From NCBI GenBank assembly GCA_019423835.1, contig JAHZAR010000064.1, positions 3,408 through 15,709 of the forward strand: a stretch of 12,302 bases of DNA, in the 5' to 3' direction. Each line of letters opens with the position of its first letter. Position 1 is the first letter of the stretch. Under the pieces are notes generated by a model. It saw nothing but the letters and a program-made list of their open reading frames with translations, did not search any database and was not told the DNA's origin. The translations under genes were made by a program, and so were the position numbers. Below, in pieces: positions 1 through 6,820 of this stretch. Source of the stretch: Clostridiales bacterium. GTDB lineage: Bacteria; Bacillota; Clostridia; Lachnospirales; Lachnospiraceae.

Positions 1-2
1 AT

Positions 3-107
3 AAAATCGCAGTGAGCGAAGGGATGAGAGGCGTGCAGATTCTCATAAATCCGGAGCAGCTTGCGGCCTATACAGAGGCTGTTTTTGCTCCTCTGGTAAA
101 GGAGTAA
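3..107 (+). CDS. C-terminal 34 codons of an unidentified protein (5' truncated by window)
   Basis: An open frame enters from the left edge and ends at TAA 105-107. The visible tail contains the segment SEGMRGVQILINPEQ and ends in APLVKE. I do not recognise the family from this fragment: it has no signal peptide, membrane segment or catalytic motif. The reading looks real because it uses common codons, ends cleanly, and is followed by a possible weak terminator and then an A+T-rich non-coding region with the promoter of the next gene. It probably belongs to a separate transcription unit from the hydrolase gene downstream. Confidence 0.6.
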   Translation, partial: KIAVSEGMRGVQILINPEQLAAYTEAVFAPLVKE

Positions 108-140
108 AGGCAGGGAAGAGAGAAAAAACAGCACGCGGCC

Positions 141-170
141 GCCTCCCGGAGAGAAGATTTGGGGCTTTTT
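141..170 (+). terminator. Possible weak intrinsic terminator
   Basis: GCCTC (141-145) can pair with GGGGC (161-165), including one G-T pair, around a 15-base loop, and is followed directly by TTTTT (166-170). The stem is short, so this is tentative. It sits 34 bases after the stop of the truncated first gene, where a terminator would be expected. The rest of 108-387 holds no convincing gene; it is A+T-rich upstream DNA. Confidence 0.3.
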
Positions 171-270
171 AGACAGCTGATTAGTTTACATAAAAAACAG
201 CCTTCCGGAAACGACAAAATTTTCACATGGAAGAAATTAATAAAAATGTAATATTTCCGGACAGACTCCA

Positions 271-300
271 TTGAAAAACCATATAAAAATTTCATAAAAT
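271..300 (+). promoter_or_regulatory. Possible distal sigma-A promoter upstream of the hydrolase gene
   Basis: TTGAAA (271-276) and TAAAAT (295-300) are separated by 18 bases, each one mismatch from the sigma-A consensus. If used, it would give the hydrolase gene a leader of roughly 190 bases. The surrounding DNA is so A+T-rich that chance matches are likely, and a much better promoter lies at 388-417. Confidence 0.25.
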
Positions 301-349
301 AAGCGGTAATTTTTTGGATGTATTCACGAAAATATTAAAAAAAGATTAA

Positions 350-362
350 ATGATAATATCAT
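350..362. promoter_or_regulatory. Perfect dyad ATGATA-A-TATCAT upstream of the hydrolase promoter
   Basis: Two 6-base arms (350-355 and 357-362) form a perfect inverted repeat around one base. The centre lies about 68 bases upstream of the predicted transcription start (near 424) of the hydrolase promoter, a position suited to an activator site or UP-like element. The A+T-rich setting makes a chance palindrome possible. No matching regulator was identified. Confidence 0.25.
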
Positions 363-387
363 ATGTCACAAAAATGTAAAAAACTTA

Positions 388-417
388 TTGACATTTATTA
401 CACTGCTCCCATATAAT
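388..417 (+). promoter_or_regulatory. Consensus sigma-A promoter of the cell-wall hydrolase gene
   Basis: TTGACA (388-393) and TATAAT (412-417) are both perfect consensus hexamers with an 18-base spacer. A-rich tracts lie upstream, as in UP elements. Transcription should start near 424, giving a leader of about 70 bases before ATG 495. A perfect vegetative promoter is notable because many SleB/CwlJ relatives are sporulation genes read by sigma-E or sigma-G. Confidence 0.85.
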
Positions 418-437
418 TAGGCCCGTCACTGGAAACG

Positions 438-468
438 GGCAGGAGAGAGGCTTATCGCTCTGTCTGCC
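438..468 (+). promoter_or_regulatory. Leader hairpin of the hydrolase mRNA
   Basis: GGCAG (438-442) pairs with CTGCC (464-468), and AGAG (446-449) pairs with CTCT (458-461), forming an interrupted stem in the 5' leader. It has no T-run and so is not a terminator. It ends 12 bases before the ribosome binding site (AGAGGAG, ending at 489), so it may affect mRNA stability or translation. No known riboswitch fold was recognised. Confidence 0.3.
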
Positions 469-494
469 AAAAACAGAAAGAAAGAGGAGTGTGT

Positions 495-1331
495 ATGCCA
501 GACATTTACTCATTTCTTCAGACGGTTTACCAATTTGTGAAATCACTGGCTGTCAATATGACAAAGAAAATGTACCGGACTGCGGCCGTGTTTACAACAG
601 GCGCTGCGGTGGTGACAGTGGTGATGTTCAACTCCGGGGATTTTTCGGGAGCAGGCAAAAGTGCAGCCGTATCCCTGTACGGGGACAGTGAGGAAGCTTA
701 TGAAATGACTGATGAGCTGCCGTCAGAAGAAGCAGGAAATGGAACGGGAACCCGCATGGAGTTCCAGCTTGCCGCTTCAAATGAACAGGGCCAGCATCTT
801 TTAGGAAGTCTGCTGGAAAGAAATATACAGGATGAGATTGCCCAGAGTGCCCTGGAAGTGGAAGTGATTGAGAAAGAAGTTCTGATGCAGGCGCAGCAGG
901 CACAGAAGGAAGCAGAAGAGAAAGAAAAGCAGAGAAAGCGTGAGAGCGCCGTGATCTCTTACACCGATGCAGATTACGAGGTACTTCTCCGCATTGTGCA
1001 GGCGGAAGCGGGCATCTGCGATGACAAGGGAAAAATCCTTGTGGCAAACGTGATCATCAACAGGGTAAAGAGCAGTAAGTTCCCTGACAACATCACGGAT
1101 GTGGTTTATCAGAGATCCCAGTTTTCACCTGTGTCAAACGGCACAATCAATACATGCAGGGTTACGGAACAGACCAGGGACTGCGTGGACCGGGCTCTGG
1201 CCGGTGAGGACTATTCCGGCGGAGCACTGTATTTTATGAACAGAAACCGCTCTGCGTCATCCAATGTAAACTGGTTTGACGGTCATCTGACCTATGTGAC
1301 ACAGCATGGAGGCCACGAATTTTTCAGGTAA
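495..1331 (+). CDS. Membrane-anchored SleB/CwlJ-type cell-wall hydrolase
   Basis: A 278-residue protein with a C-terminal Hydrolase_2 domain (SleB/CwlJ family, about residues 157-278), predicted to cut peptidoglycan outside the membrane. Visible family motifs are RIVQAEAG, with Glu171 the likely catalytic residue, NVIINRV, SQFSPV and ALYFMNR. A single hydrophobic segment at about residues 29-45 follows a Lys/Arg pair and should act as an uncleaved anchor or signal. Residues about 108-152 are rich in Glu, Gln and Lys and look like a coiled-coil stalk. ATG 495 is chosen because AGAGGAG ends 5 bases upstream; an in-frame GTG at 489 would overlap that site. The gene stands alone with its own sigma-A promoter and terminator, which suggests a role in growing cells rather than spore germination. 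The domain call is firm; the exact bond cleaved is unknown. Confidence 0.88.
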   Translation: MPDIYSFLQTVYQFVKSLAVNMTKKMYRTAAVFTTGAAVVTVVMFNSGDFSGAGKSAAVSLYGDSEEAYEMTDELPSEEAGNGTGTRMEFQLAASNEQGQHLLGSLLERNIQDEIAQSALEVEVIEKEVLMQAQQAQKEAEEKEKQRKRESAVISYTDADYEVLLRIVQAEAGICDDKGKILVANVIINRVKSSKFPDNITDVVYQRSQFSPVSNGTINTCRVTEQTRDCVDRALAGEDYSGGALYFMNRNRSASSNVNWFDGHLTYVTQHGGHEFFR

Positions 1332-1338
1332 GGCAAAA

Positions 1339-1353
1339 GGGCAGCGGCTGCCC
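1339..1353 (+). other. Short perfect inverted repeat after the hydrolase stop
   Basis: GGGCAGC and GCTGCCC flank a single G, 7 bases after the stop codon. It can form a small stable hairpin in the 3' end of the hydrolase mRNA. There is no T-run, so it is more likely 3'-end protection than termination; the real terminator follows at 1428. Confidence 0.35.
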
Positions 1354-1427
1354 GGAAGTACGGAAACGCACAGGAAAGCCGCTTAAAAGAGCATCAGAGT
1401 CCCAATTGGGAACAAGGAATAGCAAAC

Positions 1428-1466
1428 CCCCCGCAAAGGCGCATCAGCGGCCTTTGCGGGGGTTTT
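1428..1466 (+). terminator. Strong intrinsic terminator between convergent genes
   Basis: A 13-bp perfect stem (1428-1440 with 1450-1462, arms starting CCCCCG and ending CGGGGG) encloses a 9-base loop and is followed by TTTT. It ends the hydrolase transcript. Read on the - strand, the same hairpin is followed only by TTT within a mixed sequence, so it may also stop transcription of the M16 peptidase gene (stop at 1530), but less efficiently. Confidence 0.85.
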
Positions 1467-1529
1467 GCCGACAGGCTTTTATATCTGCCGGACCGGTCAT
1501 TCAGGTACAGATGCCAGGCGGAGCCTGCT

Positions 1530-4500
1530 TCAGGAATGCAGGTGCTCGGTCCGGTCAAAAAGGCGGGAGGCTCTCTCTACCGCCTGACGGCTCCCGGCGA
1601 CAGCCAGGGAGCCTTTTTCGATCAGCTCCTGGATCATCTCAGCCGCCTCAGCCTGGCACTCCAGAGAGGCATTTGGGATATCCCTTATCAGGGCGTCGAT
1701 GGACTCGGTGCGGATCCCTGCGGCTTTCCTGCGCATCAGCCTCATGCGGGTATTTAATGGCCCTGAGAGAGGCTGAGCCTGGGAAAAGGCACTTAAAATA
1801 TAGCCGTCCAGCTCTTCTCTGGAAAGGGTGAGGGATCTGAGGGCTGTGCCCGCCTGCCTGAAGAGCCGGACGGTCTCTTCAAGGCCCGGATCAGCCGTGC
1901 ACCAGAGAGAGAAGCAGCCGTTTGGCAGGGAAAAATCAGCGCCGCAGTCGTAGGCGCCTCCCCGGTAGCGTAGAGCCGGCTTTAAAATGCGGTCTGAGAG
2001 GGCGATGAGGAAGGGCAGGTACCTTCCCCTGAAATCTTCCCTTCCGGCAAAATCCCCCATCAGGCGTATCTCCTGCGAGGGAGTGTCCAGGGACACAGCC
2101 GAGCACATAACAGGGGCAGGCAGGAGGACGGCCAGGGACGGTTCCTGGCTGCAGTCTTCCGAGAGGGGCTTGCAGGGAGAAGGAACATGGCAGGTACCCT
2201 CTGTCTGCTTCGGGCACTCCGGCAGGGAGCCCAGGAATTCAAAGGCAGTTTTTTTAAGCTGCACAAGCGCGTCTGCCGGGGCGGCGGCCATGAAAAGCAT
2301 CCTGTTCTTTGTGAGAATGGCCTGTGCGGTCCGGGAGAGCCGAGTGGCCAGCTCTCTGCCGTACGCCGGATCCTCTCTGAGCCTCTGCAGGGTATCCTTG
2401 AGAAAGTAGTAGATCTCCTGGCCGTTTGTGGCTGCTCTGAAGCGGGCATCCGTGCGGATGGCGCTTTCGGCCAGAGCATAGGATAGGGAGGAGGCATTCT
2501 CACCCTGGGAGAGATCGTAATCCGGCAGATATTTTTCCAGGGCGCCGATGATCTGCTCCGTGTTCTGGTAGGAGGCCTGTCCCATCAGCTCAAGGAGAAA
2601 CTGGAGACTCTGTGCGAAGTCGCCGGTCAGACCATACCAGAACACGGCCAGCTGAGGGCGGCTCCTGCTTCCCGCCTCAGGTCCGGGAAAGGCTTCGTCA
2701 AAGGTACAGTCGTGAAGGAGCTCCTGCTCCAGGATCTTTTGCCTGACGGAGGAGTGAGAAGGGGTGTCTACCTCGGTCAGGAGCAGCTGGTACAGAGCCA
2801 GGAAGGGCCAGTCCTCCCTGGCCAGGAAGCCCAGATCGAAATAGATCTGGAAGCAGAAAACGCCGGAAACCGGCGCAGGGGAGAAAAAGCCTGTGATGCC
2901 GCCTGCTGTGCACTCAGAGAAAGACTCGTGCTCCGAAAGGGCAGGAAGCTCTTTCGGGCTTATGAGAAAGCTGCGGCAGCCAGATTCCCCTCCGTTCCAG
3001 CCGCGGAAGGATTGGGTGGCAGCCACAAGGGAGGAGATTTCTTCCTCTGTCATGGCTGCCTTTCTGTGCTCCAGAAAGGCGGCGCGCTGAGATTCCAGGC
3101 GCTCAGCAAGACCGGGAGCAGGGCTTGTCACAGTGAGAGCGCCTGCGAAGGGCTTTAAGAGCTTTCCGGCCAGACTCCGGATCAGAGTCTGACACGCCCC
3201 GTCCCTGTCTGCCTCCCCGGCAAAGCGGGCACAGGCCCTTTCATAGAGCGTGAAATAATCGGTTCTTCCCGTCAGGCTCCAGTACCGCCCGATCTCCTCG
3301 GCAGCATGGCAGCCCAGATGTACTCCCTCGCGCACGAGCCGGTCTGTCAGGCTGTTTTCCTTGACACAGGCCTGGTAAAGCTCAGGGGAAATGCCGTGTT
3401 CGCAGATTTCCTCAAGCGTCAGCCGGACAGCGCGCAGCAGTCTGTTCTGATCACCCTCGTCACCGTTGTAGAGACGGAATTTAAAGACAGGGTGGATGAG
3501 CAGTGTGTCGAGATAAACCTGAATTACATGGTTCAGCCCCTCCCTTTCTGCAGTCCGGTGAAGGGGAGAGGCGCTGTGGTCCAGGAGATCGGAAAAGAGA
3601 TCAAAGCAGATCAGCTGCTCCTCATCACAGTCAGACAGATCCAGGGCATAGTCGATAACGGAAGCCTGGGAGGCGCGGCTGCCGCTGTAGGCAGGGCTCT
3701 TCTCCTTTGAACAACGAAAGCCCGGAACAGGCGGTTCCCGCAGCAGTGAGATAAGGCTGCCGCTGTTTGGGGTGCCGGGGTGGAGAGACAGATGCTCCCT
3801 GTCAAGGAAGGAGAGAACGCGGCCGTAATCCATATCGCCGTAGAGGACGATGAGACAGTTGGAATAGGTATAAAATTCTGTCAGAACCTTCATTACCTGC
3901 TTTCTGGAAACTTCTGCATAGTGGAGATGGGCGCGTCCGGGAAGATTGGCTGCCATACGGCCAGGGTACAGCGTCCTTGCCGTATGGCTGTCGGCGTTTT
4001 CATCCAGATCCGTGAGGTGGGCCCAGTCTTCCCCCAGGACTGTTCCTGCTAACAGCAGGGGACTGTCCGGCGTTTCCAGCTCATACCGGAGAGCCTCCCT
4101 CTCAAAAAAGTGAGGCTCGGTCAGCGCGTCCGGCTCCTCCATGCAGCAGAGCACCACATCCATGAGCTTTAAAAGCTGCTTTTCACTTCTGGAACAGATG
4201 GGGTAGCAGGTATAGGAGGTATCCGTGATCCCGTTCATAAAGGTAGAGTAGCTCATGCTGTCCATATCAAAAAACACATCGCGGCTTCTGTATTTTTTGC
4301 AGGAAGAGAGGACAAGGTGCTCTGCCATGTGACAGGCATCCGTCTCATCCAGCTGAGGCGTTCGGTAAATAAGAGAAAAGCCCAGTTCCCTGTCATCGTT
4401 CTGTATGCATAAAACCCGGGCACCGCTGGTGGCATGGAATAATTCCGCTGTGCAGGCAGAGAGACTCTCAATTCTGCCCTGGGAGACAGCCGTGAAACCG

Positions 4501-4535
4501 CAGAGGAGCTGTCCGGGGTCTGGTAATTTAGTCAT
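1530..4535 (-). CDS. M16C (PreP/presequence-protease-like) zinc metallopeptidase
   Basis: A 1001-residue protein of the size expected for M16C peptidases, which enclose unfolded peptides in a clamshell chamber and degrade them. The inverted zinc motif HMAEH is at residues 69-73 (zinc ligands His69 and His73, catalytic base Glu72). The expected distal ligand is Glu169 in GTVLGED, which aligns with the GVVxNE motif of PreP about 96 residues on. A segment with SNCLIVLYGDMDY (around residues 226-238) matches the PreP SNxxxxLYG region. A helix-rich central part (about 390-520) fits the M16C-associated domain, followed by a more divergent C-terminal half. No signal peptide is seen, so it should be cytoplasmic. 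ATG 4535 is preferred because GGAG lies 6 bases upstream; ATG 4547 in frame would overlap that site. The active-site neighbourhood LVLSSCKKY departs from the usual SVLxGSxKY. Its place beside a peptide importer suggests it digests imported peptides (inference). Confidence 0.88.
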   Translation of the reverse strand: MTKLPDPGQLLCGFTAVSQGRIESLSACTAELFHATSGARVLCIQNDDRELGFSLIYRTPQLDETDACHMAEHLVLSSCKKYRSRDVFFDMDSMSYSTFMNGITDTSYTCYPICSRSEKQLLKLMDVVLCCMEEPDALTEPHFFEREALRYELETPDSPLLLAGTVLGEDWAHLTDLDENADSHTARTLYPGRMAANLPGRAHLHYAEVSRKQVMKVLTEFYTYSNCLIVLYGDMDYGRVLSFLDREHLSLHPGTPNSGSLISLLREPPVPGFRCSKEKSPAYSGSRASQASVIDYALDLSDCDEEQLICFDLFSDLLDHSASPLHRTAEREGLNHVIQVYLDTLLIHPVFKFRLYNGDEGDQNRLLRAVRLTLEEICEHGISPELYQACVKENSLTDRLVREGVHLGCHAAEEIGRYWSLTGRTDYFTLYERACARFAGEADRDGACQTLIRSLAGKLLKPFAGALTVTSPAPGLAERLESQRAAFLEHRKAAMTEEEISSLVAATQSFRGWNGGESGCRSFLISPKELPALSEHESFSECTAGGITGFFSPAPVSGVFCFQIYFDLGFLAREDWPFLALYQLLLTEVDTPSHSSVRQKILEQELLHDCTFDEAFPGPEAGSRSRPQLAVFWYGLTGDFAQSLQFLLELMGQASYQNTEQIIGALEKYLPDYDLSQGENASSLSYALAESAIRTDARFRAATNGQEIYYFLKDTLQRLREDPAYGRELATRLSRTAQAILTKNRMLFMAAAPADALVQLKKTAFEFLGSLPECPKQTEGTCHVPSPCKPLSEDCSQEPSLAVLLPAPVMCSAVSLDTPSQEIRLMGDFAGREDFRGRYLPFLIALSDRILKPALRYRGGAYDCGADFSLPNGCFSLWCTADPGLEETVRLFRQAGTALRSLTLSREELDGYILSAFSQAQPLSGPLNTRMRLMRRKAAGIRTESIDALIRDIPNASLECQAEAAEMIQELIEKGSLAVAGSRQAVERASRLFDRTEHLHS

Positions 4536-4550
4536 AGAAATCTCCATTCC

Positions 4551-4567
4551 GCCGCCGGTATGGCGGC
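4551..4567 (-). promoter_or_regulatory. GC-rich hairpin just upstream of the M16 start
   Basis: In the - strand mRNA, GCCGCC and GGCGGC form a 6-bp all-GC stem around a 5-base loop. It ends only a few bases before the ribosome binding site and the two candidate start codons (4547 and 4535). Such a stem could limit ribosome access or stabilise the leader. Confidence 0.4.
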
Positions 4568-4609
4568 ATCCGTATAGTTGGAAAAACCGTACTGTTTTCC
4601 GCAAATTCC

Positions 4610-4648
4610 GGGCAGGAAACAGAAATAAAAAATAATAGACCCCTGCCC
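4610..4648 (-). promoter_or_regulatory. Inverted repeat at the start of the M16 leader
   Basis: GGGCAGG (4610-4616) and CCTGCCC (4642-4648) are perfect 7-base complements separated by 25 A+T-rich bases. The stem would form at the very 5' end of the M16 transcript, whose predicted start is near 4651. Together with the hairpin at 4551-4567 it makes the leader of about 115 bases structured. Function unknown. Confidence 0.35.
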
Positions 4649-4657
4649 TGAATCTCA

Positions 4658-4686
4658 ATTATAGTACAGAAAAAAGGCAAGGGCAA
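4658..4686 (-). promoter_or_regulatory. Sigma-A promoter of the M16 peptidase gene
   Basis: On the - strand, a perfect TATAAT (4658-4663) lies 17 bases from TTGCCC (4681-4686), a 4 of 6 match to the -35 consensus. The predicted start is near 4651. The -35 box sits inside the stem of the regulator's terminator and the T-run of that terminator forms part of the spacer, so the peptidase can be transcribed independently of the upstream regulator gene. Confidence 0.6.
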
Positions 4687-4696
4687 ATACTTTGCC
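4670..4696 (-). terminator. Terminator of the regulator gene
   Basis: On the - strand, 34 bases after the regulator stop, GGCAA (4692-4696) can pair with TTGCC (4676-4680), followed at once by TTTTTT (4670-4675). A competing stem GGCAAA-GTA-TTTGCC (4682-4696) lies within the same segment. The T-run is good but both stems are short, so read-through into the M16 gene is possible. Confidence 0.55.
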
Positions 4697-4729
4697 GCCT
4701 GCCGATATAATTTTCTGAATGCCCGGTTG

Positions 4730-6781
4730 TCATCTCAGAGCGGCAATTCCCTCCTCAGTGATCTCGCATCCTCCCCGTGTCCGGTGGACGGTGATCAGAC
4801 CCTTCGCTGACAGAGACTGGAGGACTGAACGTATTTTTCCCTCGCTCAGGAGGATACCCTGTTCAGCCAGCAGGTCTCTGAGAGCAGCTCTTCCGGCCCG
4901 GGGGAATCTGCGGACGGCAGAGAGAACCTGACGCTCGGAAAGCTCCAGAGCGGGAAGTACATGTTCAAGCTGATTCAGCATATACCTGGGAAGCGACTGA
5001 AGCGTAATCGGTCCCTTTTCATATACGCAGAAGAAAAATTTGCACAGATTATTCAGTTCCTGGGCGTTTCCGGGCCAGGAGTAGTCCCGGAGAAAGCGGA
5101 TGACGCTCTCTGAGAGAATGGTATGGGCCGAAAGGGAGGGATTGTTGAATACATTCCGGCAGAAGTAGTCCAGCAGCAGAAAAATATCCTCCTTTCTCTG
5201 GCGCAGAGGGATGGTGGAGAGGGAAACGGAGTTGATTGAAAAGAACAGCTCTCCAAGGAAGCTTCCCTGAGCCACCAGAGGAAACAGATCTCCTGACGAG
5301 GAGGCGATGATGCGGAAATCGGTGGGAATCTGGCGGGAGCCTCCCAGCCTGGTGACGCAGCCTGTCTCCAGTGTGTTTAACAGGAGAGCCTGGATGGACA
5401 GAGGCATGAACTGAATGTTGCTGATAAAAAGAGTGCCCGTGCTGACACGCTCCAGCAGCCCCTCCTGCCCCTCGCGTCCCATTCCGGGGAAAAATCCCTC
5501 CTCCCAGCCGAGGAGCTCTCTCTTGACCGTTGACTCGTCCACAGAGGGAAAGGAGAGGCTTGCAAAGGGACCCCTGTGCCGTTTGGAGTTCCGGTGAATG
5601 GCCTGGGCAAGCATTTCCTTCTCCGTTCCGCTCTCTCCCTGGATAATCACATGAAAGTCGCTGAGGGAAATCCGTCTGGCATTTTCTATCATCTGTTTCA
5701 CAGACGGATTTTCTGTGATAATGTGGCTGAAGTCGAAGAACCCTCCGGGCGAAAGAGGGCGTTTCTCCGGCTTTTTTTCTTCAGGAATCCTGAAGGTCTC
5801 AGAGTTATCCAGACTCTTTTTTCGCCGTGAGGCGTGGACAAGAATCTGCGGCTCCTTGGAAGAGCCAACCTGCTGAAGCCACAGGCGGATGGTCTCGCGC
5901 CGGGAATTTTTTACCAGCAGCTCAGCACTGTCTGACAGATCGCAGACAATGCCGCTGTCGGACAGCAGCACATCCAGGCTGCGCCCGCCCAGGTTCTTGG
6001 CCGTCAGGCCCAGAATACGGGAAAAGGAAGGATTTGCCATCTGGATCATGCGGTTCTGGTCTGTCAGGCACAGGCCGTCAGAGATATTGCTGATGATGGT
6101 CTGGCTCAGCCGCTGGCTTTCCAGGGAGCGGCGCAGCTGCAGGTTTGAAAGACGGAGCGTCTGGACTATATGGTAAATGTAGTGTTTGGTGATCTCATCT
6201 GCCAGCCTGGCCGGAAGGCTGAACCGGGCAATAATCTCATTGACAGTGGAAATATCGGGAATCCGGTTCCCGATGTCGATTACTGCAGAGATACCCTCGG
6301 GGACGAGTTGGGTTTCCCCCGGCGTTACGGCATAGTGGATCTCAGGGGAGGCAGGGCCGCAGCCGGGATACCAGGGCAGAAAATGGTACTGGGAAAAGCC
6401 GAAATTCTGCAGAAGCCCGATAACGGTATAGGCAGTGGACTCGGTGTCGTTTACCAGATAGACAAAGGAATCCGGGGGAATCTGGAACAGACGGTGCAGA
6501 TAGGTATGGTTGAAGGTGCGCACGCATATCAGCTCTCCGATTCCTTCCGGAACAGGACAGGGGAGACTGTCTTTTACATCCTCAGAGGTGTACAGGATAC
6601 ACTCTGCCCCTGCCAGCTTTTCCGGCGTCACTGCGGCCAGACGCACAGATTCAATGTCTAACAGGGAGCCGAAGATGGAGTTGAGATAGGTATGGGTTCC
6701 CACGCAGGAGGCTGCATTCATGGCAACAAGGATGAGCTTCCTTCTTAATTTTGTATCTTCCTTCTTAGCAGACCGTTTCAT
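4730..6781 (-). CDS. Degenerate sigma-54-activator-like regulator (sensor-PAS-AAA+-winged helix)
   Basis: A 683-residue protein with the layout of a bacterial enhancer-binding protein. Residues about 15-205 form an unidentified N-terminal, sensor-like region; about 220-317 look like a PAS domain (ISDGLCLTDQNRMIQMANPSF); about 350-590 are clearly a sigma-54-interaction AAA+ domain (ENPSVKQMIENARRIS, PLRQRKEDI, WPGNAQEL). The working residues are changed. Walker A reads GESGTEKE instead of GESGTGKE; the sigma-54-contacting GAFTGA loop reads GFFPGM (429-434); Walker B LFLDEI reads LFISNI (452-457); the arginine-finger segment FREDLYYRL reads FLGELFFSI; the sensor II Arg of WPGNVREL is Gln (574). 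The C-terminus (about 611-683) looks like a winged helix, not the usual Fis-type helix-turn-helix. ATG 6781 is preferred, with AAGGATG upstream; GTG at 6790 is too close to that site. Gene order suggests it controls the divergent peptide ABC operon and perhaps itself. Confidence 0.85.
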   Translation of the reverse strand: MKRSAKKEDTKLRRKLILVAMNAASCVGTHTYLNSIFGSLLDIESVRLAAVTPEKLAGAECILYTSEDVKDSLPCPVPEGIGELICVRTFNHTYLHRLFQIPPDSFVYLVNDTESTAYTVIGLLQNFGFSQYHFLPWYPGCGPASPEIHYAVTPGETQLVPEGISAVIDIGNRIPDISTVNEIIARFSLPARLADEITKHYIYHIVQTLRLSNLQLRRSLESQRLSQTIISNISDGLCLTDQNRMIQMANPSFSRILGLTAKNLGGRSLDVLLSDSGIVCDLSDSAELLVKNSRRETIRLWLQQVGSSKEPQILVHASRRKKSLDNSETFRIPEEKKPEKRPLSPGGFFDFSHIITENPSVKQMIENARRISLSDFHVIIQGESGTEKEMLAQAIHRNSKRHRGPFASLSFPSVDESTVKRELLGWEEGFFPGMGREGQEGLLERVSTGTLFISNIQFMPLSIQALLLNTLETGCVTRLGGSRQIPTDFRIIASSSGDLFPLVAQGSFLGELFFSINSVSLSTIPLRQRKEDIFLLLDYFCRNVFNNPSLSAHTILSESVIRFLRDYSWPGNAQELNNLCKFFFCVYEKGPITLQSLPRYMLNQLEHVLPALELSERQVLSAVRRFPRAGRAALRDLLAEQGILLSEGKIRSVLQSLSAKGLITVHRTRGGCEITEEGIAALR

Positions 6782-6820
6782 ATCAATCACATCCTTATCT
6801 GGATAATATCTATTAGGCTG

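Noticed and set aside
68..295. 75-codon open frame on the - strand upstream of the hydrolase
   Set aside because: It lies in A+T-rich promoter DNA, overlaps the end of the first gene, has no good ribosome binding site and resembles no family.
421..440. GCCCGT/ACGGGC stem as a leader riboswitch
   Set aside because: The predicted transcription start (near 424) lies inside the left arm, so the full stem would not be in the RNA. It could at most be a DNA operator.
424..494. c-di-AMP (ydaO/yuaA) riboswitch, which often precedes cell-wall hydrolase genes
   Set aside because: The leader is only about 70 bases, too short for that class, and I could not see its conserved core.
628..1047. 139-codon open frame antisense to the hydrolase, and similar long antisense frames inside the M16, regulator and ABC genes
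   Set aside because: They are frame shadows of well-supported genes, with low-complexity, Pro-, Ser- or Arg-rich translations and no ribosome binding sites.
1490..1560. Near-repeats GGACCGGTCA and GGTCCGGTCA around the 3' end of the M16 gene
   Set aside because: They are one mismatch apart, one lies in coding sequence, and no mobile-element features flank them.
6802..6810. GATAATATC shared with the dyad upstream of the hydrolase (352-360) as a common regulator site
   Set aside because: It is nine A+T-rich bases and only half of the dyad is kept in this copy; chance is the simplest explanation.
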